Origin: Novosphingobium sp.
GTDB taxonomy: Bacteria; Pseudomonadota; Alphaproteobacteria; Sphingomonadales; Sphingomonadaceae
DNA length: 64,000 bases
Direction: 5' to 3'
NCBI RefSeq assembly: GCF_039595395.1
Contig: NZ_JBCNLP010000001.1
Coordinates: 1,178,001 to 1,242,000, forward strand
Translations under genes and position numbers: made by a program
The notes under the pieces: model-generated
What the model was told of the DNA's origin: nothing
Seen by the model: only the letters and a program-made list of their open reading frames with translations
Databases searched by the model: none
In this document: positions 8,478 to 18,428 of the stretch, one piece after another
Layout: every line of letters starts with the position of its first letter
Position numbering within the stretch: position 1 is the stretch's first letter

Positions 8478-8591
8478 AGTGAGGGCTTCTTTTATCGGAA
8501 GGCCTGCAAAAACGGCGATGGGTGGCTGCCGTGAATGCCACCAGGATCGGGCTACCTGATACGGGCCCCCTACGAACGGAAGGACTTATTT

Positions 8592-9008
8592 ATGCGTCAT
8601 AAGCACGGTCAGCGTAAGCTGCAGCGCACCAGCGGTCACCGCGCCGCCCTCCTGCGCAACCTCTCGGCTTCGCTCATCAAGCACGAGCAGATCACCACCA
8701 CGCTGGCCAAGGCCCGCGAGCTGCGTCCCTACATCGAAAAGCTGATCACGCTGGGCAAGCATGGCGGCCTTTCGAACCGCCGTCTGGCTCACGCCCGTCT
8801 GCAGGACGATGCCCAGCTGGTGAAGCTGTTCGACACCCTCGCCGAGCGTTACGCTTCGCGCGCCGGTGGTTACACCCGCATCGTGAAGGCCGGTTTCCGC
8901 GCTTCGGACGCTGCTCCGATCGCGATCATCGAGCTGGTGGACCGCGACGTCTCGGCCAAGGGCCAGGACTCGGGCCCGGTGCTGGTCGCTGAGGGCGAAG
9001 AGGCGTAA
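8592..9008 (+). CDS. rplQ: 50S ribosomal protein L17
   Basis: A large-subunit protein near the peptide exit. MRHKHGQRKLQRTSGHRAALLRNL and TTLAKARELRPYIEKLITLGK are signature blocks; length is 138 residues. The frame extends upstream to 8535, but ATG 8592 is preceded by GGAAGGAC and gives the family N-terminus. The C-terminal tail is slightly extended and acidic. Confidence 0.96.
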   Translation: MRHKHGQRKLQRTSGHRAALLRNLSASLIKHEQITTTLAKARELRPYIEKLITLGKHGGLSNRRLAHARLQDDAQLVKLFDTLAERYASRAGGYTRIVKAGFRASDAAPIAIIELVDRDVSAKGQDSGPVLVAEGEEA

Positions 9009-9044
9009 GCCTTTCGGTTCCAGCTTCACGCTGAAACAAAAAGG

Positions 9045-9081
9045 GCGGCTCCGGACTTCGGTTCGGGGCCGCTTTTCTTTT
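9045..9081 (+). terminator. Rho-independent terminator of the alpha operon
   Basis: A 12-bp stem with two G-U pairs (9045-9056 with 9061-9072) and a TTCG tetraloop is followed by TTTTCTTTTG. It marks the end of the ribosomal-protein cluster. Confidence 0.85.
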
Positions 9082-9102
9082 GGGCAAGAAGGCTAAGAGA
9101 TG

Positions 9103-9215
9103 ATGCGAGGGCCATCGCCCTCGCGCTCCCTTTATTGTCTGCTTTGCGCCTGTTCCGCATCGTTGCGCTCTGGTCCAAAGGAGATTGCCTGCGGCGCTTC
9201 CTGTGGGCAAACCTC
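9103..9215. repeat. Repeat family A, degenerate partial copy (A1)
   Basis: The left end is clear: ATGCG, then an 8-bp palindrome arm GCGAGGGC (9105-9112) pairing with 9117-9124, then GCTCCCTTTA as in copy A6. Further in, only scraps match (TGTCTGC, GCCTGCGGCGC near 9190), and no right-end palindrome is seen, so the right boundary is a guess. It fills most of the 323-base gap between rplQ and the prolyl oligopeptidase gene; I see nothing else there beyond the rplQ terminator. Confidence 0.6.
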
Positions 9216-9331
9216 CGCTCGCGTTGCACCTGCTGACAAGCGTGTTAGTGTCGCGATCAATTCAGAAACTATTGGGGGCGGCATTGTTGCTTGGCGGATC
9301 GAATGGGGCAGGACGTTTTGAAAGGGCATCG

Positions 9332-11482
9332 ATGCGGCGCGGGCTCACCCTCCTGCCTCTTCTGGCGCTGACCATGGCCACCAACACCTTTGCCCAGCCT
9401 GCTGCGCCAGCCTATCCGCAAACCCGCCAAGGCGATGTCGTTGAGCAGAAATTTGGCGAAACCATCCACGATCCCTATCGCTGGCTGGAAAACAATGTGC
9501 GCTCCGACAAGGAGGTCGCCGATTGGGTCGAGCGCGAGAATGCCGTTACCCAGACCTATCTCGCCCAGCTTCCGGCGCGCGACTGGTTCGCCAGCAACAT
9601 CCGCGAACTGACCGATTTCGAACGCTTCGGCCTGCCGCATAAGGCCGGGCACCGCTACTTCTACCTTCGCAACGCCGGGCTGCAAAATCAGGCGCAGCTT
9701 TTCGTGCGCGACGGCCTGCATGGCGAGCCGCGCCTGCTGCTCGACCCCAACACCTGGGCCAAGGATGGCGCCACCGCGCTCGATCAATGGGTGCCATCGC
9801 CCGATGGGCGCCATCTGGCCTATTCCATTCAGGACGGCGGCAGCGACTGGCGCAGCCTGAAGGTGGTCGATGTCGCCACCGGCAAGCTGCTGCCCGACGA
9901 AATCCATTGGGTGAAGGAATCCGGCATCGCCTGGGTCGGGCATGAGGGCTTCCTCTATTCGCGCTTCCCCGAGCCGCCCAAGGGGCAGGATTTCGCGGCG
10001 ATCAACTACAATCACGCTCTTTATTTCCACCGTCTGGGCACGCCCCAGAGCACCGATGAGCTGGTCTACAACTCGCCCGATCATCGCGACTGGAACCACA
10101 GCGCTCAGGTCACCTCCGACGGGCGCTATGCGGTCATCACCACCGCCATCGGCACCGATGCGCGTTTTCAGGTCCATGTGATCGATCTGAAACAGCGCGG
10201 CGCCAAGGGCTGGGCGACGCGCCCGCTGGTCACCGGCTTCGACCATGCGTGGAAGCTGGTGGACAGCATGGGCACGCGGCTGTGGTTCCTCACCAACTGG
10301 CAGGCGCCGCGCTATCGCATCGTCTCGATCGATCTGGCCGACCCCGATCCGCAATGGCAGGAGGTGCTGGGGCAGGGGACCGCCACGCTGCAGCAGGCCA
10401 GCATCGTGGGCCATCGCCTGATCGTCTCGATGCTCAAGGATGCCGCGACGCAGGCCGCGATCATCGACCTCAAGGGCAAGCCGATGCGTGGGCTGGCGCT
10501 CAACGGCATCGGCACGGCCAGCGGCTTCAGCGGCAAGCCGGGCGATGACGAGACCTTCTACAGCTTCTCCAGCTTCAACCGCCCCGCCACGGTCTACCGC
10601 CTCAATCTGAAGACCGGCAACAGCGAGATCTTCGCCGAGCCCAAGCTGGGCTTCAACCCCGATGACTTCACCATCGAGCAGCGCTTCTACGCCTCGAAGG
10701 ATGGCACCAAGGTGCCGATGTTCATCGTGCGCAGCAAGGCGGTGGTGGGCAAGGCGGTGCCGACGCTGCTCTATGGCTATGGCGGTTTCGACATTGCGCT
10801 CACACCGGGCTTCTCGGCGGCGCGCATGGCGTGGCTGCGGGCAGGCGGGGCCTTTGCCATGGCCAATCTGCGCGGCGGTGGCGAATATGGCGCGGCGTGG
10901 CATGATGCGGGCCGTCTGGCGCGCAAGCAGAATGTCTTCGACGACTTTATCGCGGCGGGCGAGTTCCTGATCCGTGAGGGCATCACCGCCAAACATGGCC
11001 TTGCCATTCAGGGCGGGTCGAATGGCGGCCTGCTGGTGGGCGCGGTGGTCAATCAGCGGCCCGATCTGTTCGCCGCGGCCAATCCAGCGGTCGGCGTGAT
11101 GGACATGCTGCGCTTCGACCAGTTCACCGCCGGGCGCTATTGGGTCGACGATTACGGCTATCCCGACAAGGAGGCCGATTTCCGCGTGCTGCGCGCCTAT
11201 TCACCCTATCACAACATCCATGCCGGAGCGGATTACCCCGCTATCCTTGTCACCACGGCGGACACCGACGATCGCGTGGTCCCCGGCCACAGCTTCAAAT
11301 ATACGGCAGCCTTGCAGGCGGCGCCTCTGGGGCCGAAACCGCATTTGATCCGCATCGAGACCCGCGCCGGCCATGGCGCGGGCAAGCCCACCGACAAGGC
11401 GATTGCCGAAAGCGCCGATGTTCTGGCGTTTCTGGCGGCATGGTCTGGGTTGAATGTGTCAGGCCTGAAGGTGGGGGGCTGA
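9332..11482 (+). CDS. Secreted prolyl oligopeptidase family protein (S9A)
   Basis: A serine peptidase expected to cut short peptides after proline in the periplasm. From ATG 9332 it has 716 residues with a signal peptide (about 1-21, cleavage near TFA-QP). A seven-bladed propeller region follows, starting at the DPYRWLE block typical of S9A. The hydrolase domain has catalytic Ser563 in GGSNGG, Asp646 in TDDRVVPGHS and His681 in RAGHGAGK. The frame runs upstream to 9185, but that stretch lacks family similarity and would bury the signal peptide. Its 3' end overlaps the convergent neighbour by 24 bases. Confidence 0.92.
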   Translation: MRRGLTLLPLLALTMATNTFAQPAAPAYPQTRQGDVVEQKFGETIHDPYRWLENNVRSDKEVADWVERENAVTQTYLAQLPARDWFASNIRELTDFERFGLPHKAGHRYFYLRNAGLQNQAQLFVRDGLHGEPRLLLDPNTWAKDGATALDQWVPSPDGRHLAYSIQDGGSDWRSLKVVDVATGKLLPDEIHWVKESGIAWVGHEGFLYSRFPEPPKGQDFAAINYNHALYFHRLGTPQSTDELVYNSPDHRDWNHSAQVTSDGRYAVITTAIGTDARFQVHVIDLKQRGAKGWATRPLVTGFDHAWKLVDSMGTRLWFLTNWQAPRYRIVSIDLADPDPQWQEVLGQGTATLQQASIVGHRLIVSMLKDAATQAAIIDLKGKPMRGLALNGIGTASGFSGKPGDDETFYSFSSFNRPATVYRLNLKTGNSEIFAEPKLGFNPDDFTIEQRFYASKDGTKVPMFIVRSKAVVGKAVPTLLYGYGGFDIALTPGFSAARMAWLRAGGAFAMANLRGGGEYGAAWHDAGRLARKQNVFDDFIAAGEFLIREGITAKHGLAIQGGSNGGLLVGAVVNQRPDLFAAANPAVGVMDMLRFDQFTAGRYWVDDYGYPDKEADFRVLRAYSPYHNIHAGADYPAILVTTADTDDRVVPGHSFKYTAALQAAPLGPKPHLIRIETRAGHGAGKPTDKAIAESADVLAFLAAWSGLNVSGLKVGG

Positions 11483-12229
11483 GGCGGGGGCTTCCCGCTC
11501 TGCCTCCGGCGCCTCGGGGCGGTTCCAGATCAGCGGCCAGATCAGCACTTCGCCCAAGGATTGCGGGTGCCGGTCCAGCCCCGTGGGCGGGCGCCCCTCG
11601 GGGCGGCGATAGCTGCCGCAGAGCACGTCGAAGATCGGGAAGATTGCCGCGAAATTCTGGTCGTAATGCTCCGGGCGGCTCGAGTGATGGCGCCGGTGAT
11701 AGGCCGGGCTGTTGAGCAGCCATGACCAGCGCCCGAAATTCACCGGCAGGTCGGCATGGGCAAAGATGTTCCACAGGCTGGCCAACCCATAGGCGGCATA
11801 GATCGCCGGGGTGGGGGTGATCACCATCAGCGTCGCGGCCCAGATCGTCACCTGCTTGATCAGCGGGTCGGCCCAGTAATGACGCTGGGTGGTCAGCACA
11901 TTCATGTTGGGGTCGGAGTGGTGCAGCGAATGCATCGCCCAGAGAAAGGGAATGCGATGCTGCGCGACGTGGAACAGGAACTCCAGCCCGTCGCGCAGGA
12001 AAAGGAAGATCAGGAACCCCGCCCAGAAGGGCAGATGCGCGCCATCGAGCAGCGCCGGGCCCGTCCAGCCGCGCAGCAATGGCACCAGCACCATCACCGA
12101 GCCCAGTTGCAAGGCCCAGATCTGAAGGTTGCGCCAGCCGTCATGCGGCCCTTGCCCACGCCTTTGCTCGGCCCGCAGCAGAAGCAGCAGCACAACCAGT
12201 TGCGGGACAAAGGCGAGGAGCAGATCCAT
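11459..12229 (-). CDS. Sterol desaturase / fatty acid hydroxylase family membrane protein
   Basis: A di-iron membrane enzyme of the fatty acid hydroxylase superfamily; the substrate cannot be read from sequence. The 256-residue protein has several membrane segments and the three histidine boxes: HxxxH at 87-91, HxxHH at 100-104 and HxxHH at 178-182. In sphingomonads relatives act on lipids or carotenoids, which is inference only. The C-terminus is Glu/Ala/Pro-rich. It converges on the S9 peptidase gene with a 24-base overlap. Confidence 0.85.
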   Translation of the reverse strand: MDLLLAFVPQLVVLLLLLRAEQRRGQGPHDGWRNLQIWALQLGSVMVLVPLLRGWTGPALLDGAHLPFWAGFLIFLFLRDGLEFLFHVAQHRIPFLWAMHSLHHSDPNMNVLTTQRHYWADPLIKQVTIWAATLMVITPTPAIYAAYGLASLWNIFAHADLPVNFGRWSWLLNSPAYHRRHHSSRPEHYDQNFAAIFPIFDVLCGSYRRPEGRPPTGLDRHPQSLGEVLIWPLIWNRPEAPEAEREAPASAPHLQA

Positions 12230-12334
12230 AGGGCCCGCTTCTAGCCGCCGGGGGTTAACAAAGCGCGCAGAAGAAGCCGCGACAGGAAGACCTGCCGTCC
12301 GGATTCCGCCACAATCGGCGGCTAGCCTGCGTGG

Positions 12335-12775
12335 ATGCGCCGGTCATATTTTTCGCTCTGGATAGCCGCCATCACCGTTCTCAGCGCCGCCGGGGCCGCT
12401 TATGGCCAGACCGCGCCGCCCTCGCATGTGCAGGAGATGATGGAGGAGGAGCGCCATCTGGTTCACCCCAGCCAGCATCGCGACGATTGCCCGGCGGAGG
12501 ATCCGCTCAACAAGGCGATCGTGGTCTGCGCGCCCGACACCAGCCAGCGCTATCGCGTGCCGCCCGCCAGCGACGACGCGAAGAGCCGCGCCGGAACGCG
12601 CGGCGGATCGCTGAGTCCGCCCGATGTCTATGGCGGGGCATCCTGCGACCGGGGTTGCATCCGTGGCGGCTATGCTCCGCCGCCGGTCTATTACATCGAC
12701 CTGTCGAAAATCCCCGAAGCGCCGCCCGGCAGCGATGCCGACAAGATCGCCAAGGGCGAGATGCGCGCGCCCTGA
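12335..12775 (+). CDS. Small secreted protein of unknown function
   Basis: I do not recognise a family. The 146-residue product has a clear signal peptide (MRRSYFSLWIAAITVLSAAG, cleavage near AYG-QT). The mature part has no membrane segment, four cysteines (two in CDRGC near residue 107), and a Pro/Gly-rich C-terminal half (RGGYAPPPVYYIDLSKIPEAPPG). It is divergent from the hydroxylase gene and ends just before a bidirectional terminator shared with lpd. Confidence 0.65.
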   Translation: MRRSYFSLWIAAITVLSAAGAAYGQTAPPSHVQEMMEEERHLVHPSQHRDDCPAEDPLNKAIVVCAPDTSQRYRVPPASDDAKSRAGTRGGSLSPPDVYGGASCDRGCIRGGYAPPPVYYIDLSKIPEAPPGSDADKIAKGEMRAP

Positions 12776-12795
12776 CTTCGTGCAACCGGCCAAAA

Positions 12796-12836
12796 GAAAA
12801 GGGCGTTTCCGCGCGATGCGGAAACGCCCTTTCGTT
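12796..12836. terminator. Bidirectional terminator between the secreted protein and lpd
   Basis: A perfect 15-bp stem (12798-12812 with 12818-12832, arm AAAGGGCGTTTCCGC) has A-rich sequence on its left and T-rich sequence on its right. It can therefore end transcripts from both converging genes. Confidence 0.85.
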
Positions 12837-12854
12837 GCTTGCCGGACAGGCCGA

Positions 12855-14257
12855 TCAGATGTGGATCGGCTTGCCGCGCACGGCCATCGCCGCTTCCTTG
12901 ATCGCTTCCGAATGCGTCGGGTGAGCGTGGCAGGTGTAGGCGATGTCTTCGCTGGTCGCGCCGAACTCCATGGCCTGAGCGGCCTGGGCGATCATCGTGC
13001 CCGCCACGCTGGCGATGCACCACACGCCCAGCACGCGGTCGGTGGTGGCGTCGGCGATGATCTTCACGAAGCCCTCGGGCTCGCGGTTGGTCTTGGCGCG
13101 GCTGTTGGCCAGCATCGGGAACTTGCCGACCTTCACCGTGTGACCGGCAGCCTTGGCGGCTTCCTCGGTCAGGCCCACGCCCGCGAACTCGGGGGTGGTG
13201 TAGACCACGCCGGGGATCACGTCATGGTTCACGATGCCGGTCAGGCCCGCGATGTTCTCGGCAACGGCAATGCCCTCGTCCTCGGCCTTGTGAGCCAGCA
13301 TCGGGCCGGGGATCACGTCGCCGATCGCCCAGACGCCATCGACCTTGGTGCGGAAGTCATGATCGGTTTCGATCTGACCGCGCGCGTTCAGCTCCAGACC
13401 GATGTTCTCCAGACCCAGACCGGCGGTGTTGGCGCGACGGCCGATGGCCACCAGCACGGCGTCGGCCTTCAGCTGCTCGGCAGCGCCGCCAGCGGCAGGC
13501 TCGATGTCGAGCGTGACGGTCTTGCCCTCGACCTGAGCGCCGGTGACCTTGGTCGACAGCTTGAGTTCAAAACCCTGCTTCTTGAAGATCTTGGCGGCTT
13601 CCTTGCGGACATCGCCGTCCATGCCGGGGAAGAGCTGGTCGAGGAACTCGACCACGGTCACCTTGGCACCCAGACGGCGCCACACCGAACCCAGCTCCAG
13701 ACCGATCACGCCGCCGCCGATGACGACCAGATGCTCGGGGATGCTCTCCAGCGCCAGAGCGCCGGTCGAATCCACGATGATCCCGGCGTCATTGTCGACT
13801 TCCACGCCCGGCAGCGGCATCACCGAGGAACCCGTGGCGATGACGATATGCTTGGCGGTGTAGGTCGTGCCGGCGACTTCGACGGTATGCGCGTCCTTGA
13901 ACTGCGCATAGCCCTTGAGCCAGTCGATCTTGTTCTTCTTGAAGAGGAACTCGATGCCGCCGGTCAGTTCCTTCACGGCGGTGGCCTTCTCGCCCATCAG
14001 GACGGGCAGGTCGATCTCGACGCCGGTGGTCTTCACGCCGAACTTGGCGGCAGCGCCATGCGCCACCTCCTCGAACATTTCCGAGCCATGCAGCAGCGCC
14101 TTGGACGGAATGCAGCCCACGTTGAGGCAGGTGCCGCCCAGCGTGGCGGGCCCTCGGCGCAGGCGGTCTTCAGACCGAGCTGCGCCGCACGGATAGCGGC
14201 CACATAACCGCCGGGGCCCGCGCCGATGACGAGAACGTCGTACTGATAATCAGCCAT
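12855..14257 (-). CDS. lpd: Dihydrolipoamide dehydrogenase (E3), interrupted by a one-base frameshift
   Basis: E3 reoxidises the dihydrolipoyl groups of 2-oxoacid dehydrogenases with FAD and NAD+. The N-terminal frame (from 14257) reads MADYQYDVLVIGAGPGGYVA up to CAEG, then the frame changes. The rest (redox-active CLNVGC, GCIPSKALLHGSEM, the second dinucleotide site VVIGGGVIGLELG and the dimer-interface HAHPTHSE) is in another frame. Restoring one C near 14148 gives an unbroken 467-residue protein with the usual GGTCLNVGC motif. A sequencing or assembly error is the simplest explanation, since the enzyme is needed by PDH and OGDH. It is last of the suc cluster, 19 bases after sucB. Confidence 0.88.
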
Positions 14258-14276
14258 TCTTCTATCCTTCCAGCGC

Positions 14277-15512
14277 TCAGAGGTCGATCAGCAGACGGTT
14301 GGGGTCTTCGATCGCTTCCTTGATGGTCTTGAGCGCGGTCACGGCCTCGCGACCGTCGATCAGGCGGTGATCGTAGGAGAGGGCGATGTACATCATCGGG
14401 CGGATCACGATCTGGCCGTTGCGGACCACCGGGCGGTCCTCGATACGGTGCAGGCCGAGCACGGCCGACTGGGGCGGGTTGATGATCGGGGTCGACATCA
14501 GGCCGCCGAAGACGCCGCCGTTGGAAATCGTGAAGGTACCGCCCTTCATGTCTTCCATGGTCAGCTTGCCTTCCTTGGCAGCCTTGCCGTAGTTGGCGAT
14601 CGCCTTCTCGATGTCGGCGAAGGACATCTTGTCGACATTGCGCACCACCGGCACCATCAGGCCCGAAGGCGCCGAGACGGCGACCGACAGATCGACGTAA
14701 TCGAAGTACACGATCTCATCGCCGACGATCTGCGCGTTGACGCCCGGAATGTCCTTGAGCGCCAGGCACGAGGCCTTGGCGAAGAAGGACATGAAGCCCA
14801 GCTTCACGCCATGCTTCTTCTCGAAGCTGTCCTTGTACTTGTTGCGCGCTTCCATCACCGCCGACATGTCGACATCGTTGAAGGTGGTCAGCAGGGCGGC
14901 AGTGTCCTGCGCGCTCTTCAGACGCTTGGCGATGGTCTGGCGCAGGCGGGTCATCTTGACGCGCTCTTCGCGGCGCTCATTGCTGGGCGCGGCGACCGGG
15001 GCCGACACGGCGGCGGCGGCAGGCGAGGCGGCCTTGGCCTGCGCTGCGGCAACCACGTCTTCCTTGGTGATGCGGCCGTCCTTGCCCGAACCCTTGATGG
15101 TGGCCGGATCGATGCCGTATTCCAGCACCGCGCGGCGCACGGCGGGGCTCAGCACGGCCGGATCGCTGCTTTCGGCGGCGGCGGGCTCGGCGGGGGCCAC
15201 CGGGGTGACGGGAGCGGCAGCAGCCGGGGCGGGAGCCGCGGCAGCGGGAGCAGCGGCAGGCGCGGCAGCGGCGCCACCGGCCTCGATCGTGGCGATCACG
15301 GTGCCGACGGTGACGGTCTCACCCTCGGGGAACAGCTGGGCGCCCAGCACGCCCGCGACGGGCGAGGGCACGTCGACGGCAACCTTGTCGGTTTCGAGGC
15401 TGGCAATGGGCTCGTCTAGGGCGACGGTTTCGCCGGGCTTCTTGAGCCACTGGCCGATGGTGGCTTCACTGACCGATTCGCCGAGCGTGGGGACTTTGAC
15501 TTCCGTGGACAT
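14277..15512 (-). CDS. sucB: 2-oxoglutarate dehydrogenase E2, dihydrolipoyl succinyltransferase
   Basis: Transfers succinyl groups from E1 to CoA in the 2-oxoglutarate dehydrogenase complex. The 411-residue protein has a lipoyl domain (lipoyl Lys in LETDKVAVDV near residue 43), an Ala/Pro linker, a peripheral E1/E3-binding domain (SPAVRRAVLEYGIDPATIKGSG), a second Ala-rich linker and the catalytic domain with YDHRLIDGREA near the C-terminus. The SDNP-type ordering follows sucA by 66 bases and precedes lpd. Confidence 0.95.
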   Translation of the reverse strand: MSTEVKVPTLGESVSEATIGQWLKKPGETVALDEPIASLETDKVAVDVPSPVAGVLGAQLFPEGETVTVGTVIATIEAGGAAAAPAAAPAAAAPAPAAAAPVTPVAPAEPAAAESSDPAVLSPAVRRAVLEYGIDPATIKGSGKDGRITKEDVVAAAQAKAASPAAAAVSAPVAAPSNERREERVKMTRLRQTIAKRLKSAQDTAALLTTFNDVDMSAVMEARNKYKDSFEKKHGVKLGFMSFFAKASCLALKDIPGVNAQIVGDEIVYFDYVDLSVAVSAPSGLMVPVVRNVDKMSFADIEKAIANYGKAAKEGKLTMEDMKGGTFTISNGGVFGGLMSTPIINPPQSAVLGLHRIEDRPVVRNGQIVIRPMMYIALSYDHRLIDGREAVTALKTIKEAIEDPNRLLIDL

Positions 15513-15578
15513 GATGTGCTTCCGATCTTTCAGACGGGAAAATTAGATAAGCCGGTGAGAGGAGCTGAGCCCGAAGGC

Positions 15579-18428
15579 TCAGCCCTTCTGCTGACGGCGG
15601 ATTTCCGAACGGACCGACAGGCCCAGCGCATCGGCAACCAGCGCGCCCTGTTCGAGCGTGTGGCGCTTGGCCGAACCCGTGGCGGGCGAGGCCGAAGCAT
15701 GGCGACCGGCGTAACGGGCGCGGCCCGTCCTGGCGCCGGCGGCTTCCACCGCTTCCTCGATCAGCGGCTCCACGAAGAACCAGGAACCGTTGTTCTTGGG
15801 CTCTTCCTGGCACCAGACGATCTCTTCCAGCGCAGGCATCTTGGCCAGACGCGCGGCGAGAGGCTCGCCGGGGAAGGGATAGATCTGCTCGATGCGGACG
15901 ATCTGCGTGTCGGTGATGCCGGCAGCGTCGCGCGCTTCCATCAGATCGAAGGCCACCTTGCCCGAGCAGAGCACGACACGCTTGGTGTCGGCGTCCGCCG
16001 GGGCCTTGGGGTCCGACAGGATGCGCTTGAAGTGACCGTCCTGGAACTCCTCGGCCTGCGACTTGGCCAGCGGGTGGCGCAGCAGGCTCTTGGGGGCCAT
16101 GATGATCAGCGGCTTGCGGAACTGGCGGTGCATCTGGCGACGCAGCACGTGGAAGTAATTCGCAGGGCTGGTGATGTTGCAGACCTGCATGTTGTCTTCC
16201 GCGCAGAGCTGCAGATAGCGCTCCAGACGGGCCGAGCTATGCTCCGGACCCTGGCCTTCATAGCCATGGGGCAGCAGCATCACCAGACCGTTGGCGCGCA
16301 GCCACTTCGATTCCGACGAGGCGATGTACTGGTCGATGACGATCTGGGCGCCATTGGCGAAATCGCCGAACTGGCCTTCCCACAGCACCAGCGTCTTGGG
16401 ATCGGCGCTGGCATAGCCATATTCGAAGCCCAACACGCCATATTCCGACAGCGTCGAGTCATGCACCTCGAAGTGACCATGGGGCACCGTGGTGAGGGGC
16501 ACATACTTGTGCTCATCGTTCTGGTCGACCCACACCGCATGGCGGTGCGAGAAGGTGCCGCGACCCGAGTCCTGACCCGAGAGACGCACCGAATAGCCTT
16601 CCGAGACCAGCGAACCGAAAGCCAGCGCCTCGGCGGTTGCCCAGTCGAAGCCTTCGCCCTTGGTGAACATCTCGCGCTTGGCATCCAGCACGCGGCCCAG
16701 CGTCTTGTGGATGGTCAGGCCTTCGGGGACGGTGGTCAGCGTGCGGCCCAGGCTGTCGAACAGTTTGGTCTCGATGCCGGTGGGCACGTTGCGGCGCGCG
16801 CTTTCGGCGTCGGCAGGCTTGGTGAAGCCCGACCAGCGGCCGCCGAACCAGTCCGCCTCATTCGACTTGTAGGTCTTGGAGGCCTCGAAATGCTCTTCGA
16901 GATGGGCGTTGAAGGCCGAAACCTGCTCACCCAGGAAGCCCGCGTCGATCACGCCTTCCTGCTGCAGACGGGCAGCGTAGATCTCGCTGACCGGCTGATG
17001 CTGGCGGATCTTGGCATACATCAGGGGCTGCGTGAACGAAGGCTCGTCGCCTTCATTGTGGCCGAAGCGGCGATAGCACCACATGTCGATCACGATGTCG
17101 CGACCGAAGGTCTGGCGATAGTCCATGCCCAGCTTGCAGGCGAAGGTCACGGCTTCGGGATCGTCGCCGTTCACATGGATGATCGGGGCCTGCACGCCCT
17201 TGGCGACGTCCGAAGGATACGGAGAGCCGCGCGAGAACTGCGGGCTGGTGGTGAAGCCGATCTGGTTGTTGATGATGAAGTGGATGCAACCGCCGGTGTC
17301 GTAACCCTTCACGCCCGACAGGCCGAAGCATTCCCACACGATGCCCTGACCCGCGAAGGCCGCGTCGCCGTGGATCAGCACGGGCAGCACCTGCTTGTGC
17401 TTGGCGCCGGCGCCCACATCGGTGCCGATGTCGTCACGCAGCACCTGATAGGCGCGCGTCTTGCCGAGCACGACGGGATCGACGGTTTCGAGATGCGAGG
17501 GGTTGGGCATCAGGCTCATGTGAACCTTGGTGCCGTCGAACTCGCGGTCGGTGCTGGTGCCGAGGTGATACTTGACGTCACCCGAACCGCCGACATCCTC
17601 GGGGTTGGCGGTGCCGCCCGAGAATTCGTGGAAGATCACCTTGTAGGGCTTGGCCATCACATTCGCCAGAACGTTCAGGCGGCCACGGTGGGCCATGCCG
17701 TAGACGATCTCCTTGACGCCGAGCTGGCCGCCATACTTGATCACGGCTTCGAGGGCAGGGATCATGGACTCGCCACCATCCAGGCCGAAGCGCTTGGTGC
17801 CGACCCACTTCTTGCCGCAGAACTTCTCGTACTGCTCACCGCGCACCACCGCGCCCAGAATGGCCTTCTTGCCTTCGGGGGTGAAGTCGATGCTCTTGTC
17901 GGCGCCTTCCATGCGCTCCTGCAGGAACTTGCGCTCCTGCGTGTCGGCGATGTGCATGTACTCCAGGCCGACCTTGCCGCAGTAGTTCTGGCGCAGGATC
18001 GCGACGATCTCATTGACCGTGGCCCATTGCACGCCCAGCGCGCCGCCCAGATAGACCTTCTTGTCGAGCGCGGCGCCCGAGAAGCCGTGATACTCCGGCG
18101 TCAGGTCGGCAGGCAGGTTGCGGCGGTTCAGACCCAGCGGATCGAGATCGGCGGCCAGATGGCCACGCACACGATAGGTGCGGATCAGCATGGCGGCGCG
18201 CAGCGCGTCGCTGGCGGCTTCTTCCACCGAAGCTTCGCTGACCTGGGTGCCGGCCTTCTTGGCGGCTTCCTTGATCGCGGCTTTCAGAGTGGTGGGGTCC
18301 AGAGCGCGGGTCAGCTCATCCTCGGCATCGCCGCCGACCAGAGGCCAGCCCTTGCGCTGCCAGCTCGGCCCCGCCTGAGGGGGCTCCTGCGCCATATCGG
18401 GAAGAAAATCGTGGCTTTCGTTACCCAT
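15579..18428 (-). CDS. sucA: 2-oxoglutarate dehydrogenase E1 (thiamine diphosphate-dependent)
   Basis: Decarboxylates 2-oxoglutarate and passes the succinyl group to SucB. The 949-residue product matches E1o length. It has HGDAAFAGQGIVWE and the thiamine-binding block RFGHNEGDEPSFTQP, and ends in the usual C-terminal domain. The frame is open to 18470, but ATG 18428 (MGNESHDFL) has GGAAGGTGA in front, while the upstream start has no Shine-Dalgarno. Its N-terminal RTYRVRGHLAADLDPLG block is typical. Confidence 0.95.
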   Translation of the reverse strand: MGNESHDFLPDMAQEPPQAGPSWQRKGWPLVGGDAEDELTRALDPTTLKAAIKEAAKKAGTQVSEASVEEAASDALRAAMLIRTYRVRGHLAADLDPLGLNRRNLPADLTPEYHGFSGAALDKKVYLGGALGVQWATVNEIVAILRQNYCGKVGLEYMHIADTQERKFLQERMEGADKSIDFTPEGKKAILGAVVRGEQYEKFCGKKWVGTKRFGLDGGESMIPALEAVIKYGGQLGVKEIVYGMAHRGRLNVLANVMAKPYKVIFHEFSGGTANPEDVGGSGDVKYHLGTSTDREFDGTKVHMSLMPNPSHLETVDPVVLGKTRAYQVLRDDIGTDVGAGAKHKQVLPVLIHGDAAFAGQGIVWECFGLSGVKGYDTGGCIHFIINNQIGFTTSPQFSRGSPYPSDVAKGVQAPIIHVNGDDPEAVTFACKLGMDYRQTFGRDIVIDMWCYRRFGHNEGDEPSFTQPLMYAKIRQHQPVSEIYAARLQQEGVIDAGFLGEQVSAFNAHLEEHFEASKTYKSNEADWFGGRWSGFTKPADAESARRNVPTGIETKLFDSLGRTLTTVPEGLTIHKTLGRVLDAKREMFTKGEGFDWATAEALAFGSLVSEGYSVRLSGQDSGRGTFSHRHAVWVDQNDEHKYVPLTTVPHGHFEVHDSTLSEYGVLGFEYGYASADPKTLVLWEGQFGDFANGAQIVIDQYIASSESKWLRANGLVMLLPHGYEGQGPEHSSARLERYLQLCAEDNMQVCNITSPANYFHVLRRQMHRQFRKPLIIMAPKSLLRHPLAKSQAEEFQDGHFKRILSDPKAPADADTKRVVLCSGKVAFDLMEARDAAGITDTQIVRIEQIYPFPGEPLAARLAKMPALEEIVWCQEEPKNNGSWFFVEPLIEEAVEAAGARTGRARYAGRHASASPATGSAKRHTLEQGALVADALGLSVRSEIRRQQKG

